Source: Firmicutes bacterium UBA5499
Lineage (GTDB): Bacteria > Bacillota > DTU084
Assembly (NCBI GenBank): GCA_002426275.1
Contig: DIPB01000129.1
Coordinates: 3,063 to 11,400, forward strand
Direction: 5' to 3'
Length of the DNA: 8,338 bases
Shown: piece after piece, positions 5,604 through 8,338 of the stretch
Layout: every line of letters begins with the position of its first letter
How positions within the stretch are numbered: the stretch's first letter is position 1
Notes under the pieces: model-generated
Told to the model about the DNA's origin: nothing
Database searches by the model: none
What the model saw: the letters and a program-made list of their open reading frames with translations, nothing else
Made by a program: the position numbers and the translations under genes

Positions 5604-6725
5604 ATGCAAGTTAAAGGGAAAGTGCGCCTGGATCGTCGCACCAAGAGGCTAGTGGGGCGTCTGAAAAGCGGCGAGATCGCGGTCATTCAGCATCAAGATC
5701 TGGATGAGGTGGCGGCGGAATCGTTAATTGAGGCCAATCCCCGCGCCATCATTAACGCTAGGCAATCCATCAGCGGCAGGTATCCCAATCCTGGACCGGC
5801 CACTGTGCTGGAGGCGGGAATTCCCATTCTGGATAATGTGGGCGATGAGATCTTTCTAGAGCTCACAGAGGGCCAGCAGATTGAGATCCAAGGCAGCGAG
5901 ATCTACTCAGAAGGAGAGCTGGTGGGTCGGGGCACCGTGTTAACGCACGAAGCCGTGGTGCAGAAAATGGCTGACGCCAGGTCTTGTCTCAGTCAGGAAC
6001 TGGATAAATTTGTGCAGAATACCTTGGAGTATGCCAAGAAAGAAAAAGATCTGATCATCGGCGGGGTTAAGATTCCGGATGTGGACACAGAGCTCCGGGA
6101 CAGACAAGTATTGGTTGTGGTGCGGGGCCAGCATTACAGGGAAGATCTTTTTGCCATCCGCTCCTATATTAACGAAATGCAGCCGGTGCTCGTCACCGTT
6201 GACGGAGGCGCCGACGGATTGTTGGAGTTTGGCTACCGGCCGGACATGATCGTGGGCGATATGGATTCGGTCAGCGATAAAGCCCTTCAGAGCGGCGCTG
6301 AGCTCGTTGTTCACGCTTATCCCGACGGTCGGGCGCCTGGCCTTGCCAGAATTCAGAAGCTGGGACTGGAGGCTAAGGTCTTTGCCGCCTCGGGTACCAG
6401 CGAAGATATCGCCATGCTTTTGGCCTATGAGAAGGGAGCGTCTTTAATCGTTGCCGTAGGCACCCATTCCAATATGATCGATTTTTTGGAAAAGGGCAGA
6501 CAAGGGATGGGCAGCACCTTTTTGGTGCGTTTGAAGGTGGGTTCGATTTTGATTGACGCCAAAGGCGTGAATCGTCTTTATCGCGGCGGGATGCGGGCCA
6601 AATATTTTTTTCAGCTCACAGCGGCGGCTCTCTTGCCTTTTTTGTTGGTAGTTGGTTTATCCGAGCCGTTGAAGCAATTCGGCAGGCTCCTGTGGATGAA
6701 ATTTAGAATCATGATTGGTTTTTGA
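5604..6725 (+). CDS. steA: SteA-like cytokinetic ring protein with thiamine pyrophosphokinase-like fold
   Basis: The 373-residue protein matches the family named for Corynebacterium SteA, a septum-associated protein that works with membrane protein SteB in daughter-cell separation. The N-terminal part contains the family signature NARQSISGRYPNPGP (51-65) and AGIPILDNVG (71-80). The middle (about 165-325) resembles the catalytic domain of thiamine pyrophosphokinase: VDGGADGLLEFGYRPDMIVGD begins at 199 and is followed by MDSVSD (220-225). Near the end, GTSEDIAMLLAYEKGA (264-279) and GTHSNMIDFLEKGRQGMGS (286-304) are also family-like. One membrane segment is likely at about 335-352, with a short basic tail after it, so the body should be cytosolic. 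The ATG has a GGAAGGTGA site and lies 15 nt after spo0A. Thiamine kinase activity is not expected. A septation role in this organism is inferred from the family and the SteB partner next door. Confidence 0.85.
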   Translation: MQVKGKVRLDRRTKRLVGRLKSGEIAVIQHQDLDEVAAESLIEANPRAIINARQSISGRYPNPGPATVLEAGIPILDNVGDEIFLELTEGQQIEIQGSEIYSEGELVGRGTVLTHEAVVQKMADARSCLSQELDKFVQNTLEYAKKEKDLIIGGVKIPDVDTELRDRQVLVVVRGQHYREDLFAIRSYINEMQPVLVTVDGGADGLLEFGYRPDMIVGDMDSVSDKALQSGAELVVHAYPDGRAPGLARIQKLGLEAKVFAASGTSEDIAMLLAYEKGASLIVAVGTHSNMIDFLEKGRQGMGSTFLVRLKVGSILIDAKGVNRLYRGGMRAKYFFQLTAAALLPFLLVVGLSEPLKQFGRLLWMKFRIMIGF

Positions 6726-6738
6726 GGTGGAAAATTAA

Positions 6739-7596
6739 ATGATTATCGATCTGCGCTATCACATAGCATCGCTGGTAGCGGTTTTTCTTGCCTTGGGGCT
6801 TGGCATCCTGATCGGCAGCAGCCTGCTTAGCGATGAGCAGCTTTACCAGCAGCAAAAGAAATTAGTCGACCGTCTGGAAGGCGATCTGGCGGGACTGCGG
6901 CAAGACAAGCGCAAGCTTGAGGGAGACAAGGAACAATTACAGACGGAATTGAAGCGGGAACAGCAATTCAACCAGGCGGCGCTGCCCCTGCTCATCCGGG
7001 ATAAGCTCGCAGGGCAAAGAGTTGCCATCATCCAAGTGACAAATACCACGGTCTCCTCGGATGTTTCAACGCTGGTAAGTTGTCTGAGGCAAGCCGGGGC
7101 GGAAGTGTTTTCCACAACTTCGATTTTGCGCTACAGCGGGAAAGAAGACGAATTGGCCGCGGCATTATCCCAGGAAGAGGGATCTTTTGACAAAATGATT
7201 CAGTTCCTCGCCCAGAGTTTGGCTTTAGGTTTGGGCAAGGACAGACTTACGCCGCTGGAAGAGCTTGGTTACCTGCGGCTGAGCGGCGAATACGCAAGGC
7301 CCGTGCAGACTGTGATTTTGTTTGTCGGGAATGTCACGGCGCCCAAAGAGGTTACCGCATCTGTGCTGCAGGCTTGTCTGGAATATCAATTGCACGTGGC
7401 TGCTGTGGAAAATTCAACTGCGCCAACGTCTTCCCTGACCGACAAAGGGATCCTCTTGGTGGATAACATCGATCAGCCGAGCGGTAAGGTGGCGTTGGTG
7501 TACGCTTTGGCCACGGCCGGAGTGGGACACTTTGGGATCAAGGAAGGGGCGCAAGCTTTTCTCCCTGATCTGGGAAAGCAGGAGCAAATAAAATGA
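6739..7596 (+). CDS. steB: SteB / MctB-family membrane-anchored coiled-coil protein
   Basis: This 285-residue protein belongs to the family often labelled copper transporter MctB. Its N-terminus MIIDLRYHIASLVAVFLALG is typical, with a single membrane segment at about 8-28 followed by a strongly charged coiled coil at about 33-78. The rest (about 90-280) is a soluble domain with alternating hydrophobic strands such as RVAIIQVTN and VQTVILFVGNVT. With one membrane helix, the soluble part probably lies outside the membrane. In Corynebacterium the SteB homologue pairs with SteA at the septum, and the adjacent steA-like gene here supports that partnership. I see no obvious Cys/Met/His copper-binding cluster. 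The ATG follows a GAGGTGG site, 13 nt after steA. The stop overlaps the next start as ATGA, indicating coupled translation. Confidence 0.82.
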   Translation: MIIDLRYHIASLVAVFLALGLGILIGSSLLSDEQLYQQQKKLVDRLEGDLAGLRQDKRKLEGDKEQLQTELKREQQFNQAALPLLIRDKLAGQRVAIIQVTNTTVSSDVSTLVSCLRQAGAEVFSTTSILRYSGKEDELAAALSQEEGSFDKMIQFLAQSLALGLGKDRLTPLEELGYLRLSGEYARPVQTVILFVGNVTAPKEVTASVLQACLEYQLHVAAVENSTAPTSSLTDKGILLVDNIDQPSGKVALVYALATAGVGHFGIKEGAQAFLPDLGKQEQIK

Positions 7597-8273
7597 AGAC
7601 GGCCATCATCGTTCCCGCTTACAATGAGGAAGCCAGGATTGGCGCCACGCTGGAGGCTTTAAAAAAGCTTCCGGAAGTGGATGAGATCATCGTGGTAGAC
7701 GACGGCTCGGAGGATCGAACCGTGTCCATCGCCCAGGAAGCCGGCGTAAAGGTCATCGCCAGGGAAGAAAACCAGGGCAAAGGCCAGGCGCTGAATCTGG
7801 GCATTACCGCCGCCAGAGGCGCTGAGGTGCTGCTTTTTTTGGATGCGGACTTGGGGGCGAGCGCGCAAGAAGCGGCGAAATTGCTGCGTCCGATTTTGGA
7901 AGGTTGGGCGGATATGACCATCGCGCGTTTTCCGCCGGCGAAGAAAAAGGGCGGCTTCGGCTTGGTGAAAAAACTCGCCCGCTGGGGAATTCAACAGGCC
8001 ACGGGCCTGCGCATGGAAAGCCCCCTCAGCGGCCAGCGGGCTATGCGCCGGGAGGTGGTGGATGCTCTGGGTAATCTGGCGGAAGGGTTTGGCGTGGAAG
8101 TGGCGCTATCTATTGACGCTTTTAAGGCCGGCTTTCGCCTGAAAGAGGTGCCGGTAAATATGAGTCACGCCGAAACCGGCAGGACTTGGGCCGGCTTTTG
8201 TCACCGCGGACAACAATTTATCGCCGTTTTGGAGGTGCTGTTGACGCGCCTTGTGTTCAAGCAGAAGGGGTGA
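7593..8273 (+). CDS. Family 2 glycosyltransferase, cytosolic
   Basis: The 226-residue protein has a GT-A fold of family 2. It starts with IIVPAYNEE (5-13), followed by VVDDGSEDRT (34-43), NQGKGQALN (60-68) and the metal-binding DAD at 84-86. The acceptor half has SPLSGQRAMRRE (143-154), GFGVEVALSIDA (165-176) and a conserved-looking MSHAETGRTWAGF (190-202). No membrane segment is seen, so it should act at the inner face of the membrane or in the cytosol. The layout resembles polyprenyl-phosphate or glycerate-type sugar transferases, but donor and acceptor cannot be read from sequence. It overlaps the steB stop by 4 nt and is followed after 4 nt by a gene with a hydrophobic N-terminus. Linkage to steA/steB suggests envelope or septum-related glycan work (inference). 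Confidence 0.9.
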   Translation: MKTAIIVPAYNEEARIGATLEALKKLPEVDEIIVVDDGSEDRTVSIAQEAGVKVIAREENQGKGQALNLGITAARGAEVLLFLDADLGASAQEAAKLLRPILEGWADMTIARFPPAKKKGGFGLVKKLARWGIQQATGLRMESPLSGQRAMRREVVDALGNLAEGFGVEVALSIDAFKAGFRLKEVPVNMSHAETGRTWAGFCHRGQQFIAVLEVLLTRLVFKQKG

Positions 8274-8277
8274 GAAT

Positions 8278-8338
8278 GTGAAAAGTGCGTTTCTGCTGCT
8301 CTCGGCTGCCGTCTTCACGCTGGCGGCTCAGGGGTTGT
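8278..8338 (+). CDS. Start of a membrane or secreted protein, cut by the window edge
   Basis: A GTG start at 8278 opens a frame that runs to the end of the window (20 codons). The visible residues KSAFLLLSAAVFTLAAQGL form a lysine followed by a hydrophobic stretch, as in a first membrane helix or a signal peptide. A GGGGTGA site (8267-8273) overlaps the glycosyltransferase stop and lies 4 nt before GTG. The ATG two bases upstream at 8276 is followed directly by TGA and cannot be the start. The gene belongs to the same operon. A lipid-linked sugar flippase or other envelope membrane protein would fit the context, but the family cannot be named from so little sequence. Confidence 0.65.
   Translation, partial: MKSAFLLLSAAVFTLAAQGL

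Noticed and set aside
5604..6725. Annotation as a true thiamine pyrophosphokinase.
   Set aside because: The long N-terminal family domain and C-terminal membrane helix fit SteA, and no thiamine genes are nearby.
1..8338. Mobile elements, CRISPR arrays, defence genes, tRNA or rRNA.
   Set aside because: No transposase, long terminal repeats, spaced direct repeats or RNA-gene signatures were seen; almost all sequence is explained by conserved genes.

Overview
The window reads as a compact chromosomal segment of an endospore-forming member of the Bacillota, most likely a Clostridia-type anaerobe. The evidence is a full-length Spo0A, an NAD-dependent L-lactate dehydrogenase, a small DUF1540 cysteine protein, strong purine-rich Shine-Dalgarno sites, and TTG and GTG starts alongside ATG. 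Every gene is on the plus strand with tiny gaps or overlaps. I see no mobile element, CRISPR array, tRNA or rRNA.

Positions 19-3436 hold a complete riboflavin operon in the order ribD-ribE-ribBA-ribH. RibBA makes the two starting compounds, from GTP and from ribulose 5-phosphate. RibD deaminates and reduces the pyrimidine branch. RibH joins the branches into lumazine, and RibE dismutates lumazine to riboflavin. Only the phosphatase step is absent. Genes overlap by 34 nt (ribD/ribE) and 11 nt (ribBA/ribH), with a 13-nt gap between ribE and ribBA. The leader where an FMN riboswitch might sit lies outside the window.

Positions 3493-4725 hold a 60-residue DUF1540 protein and an L-lactate dehydrogenase, separated by a perfect 12-bp inverted repeat.

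Positions 4803-8338 look like one operon: spo0A, steA-like, steB/MctB-like, a family 2 glycosyltransferase, and the first 20 codons of a further gene that starts with a hydrophobic segment. Gaps are 15, 13, -4 and 4 nt. A sigma-H-like promoter candidate lies just before spo0A, and its position raises a question about the true spo0A start. SteA and SteB are known as a septum/cell-separation pair in Corynebacterium, so their linkage to the sporulation master regulator and to an envelope-type glycosyltransferase suggests a role in septation or envelope work. That link is inference.

Most of the window is ordinary metabolism. I did not find a clearly new system. The points most worth checking are the spo0A-steA-steB-glycosyltransferase unit, the spo0A promoter/start puzzle, and the absence of spoIVB upstream of spo0A.
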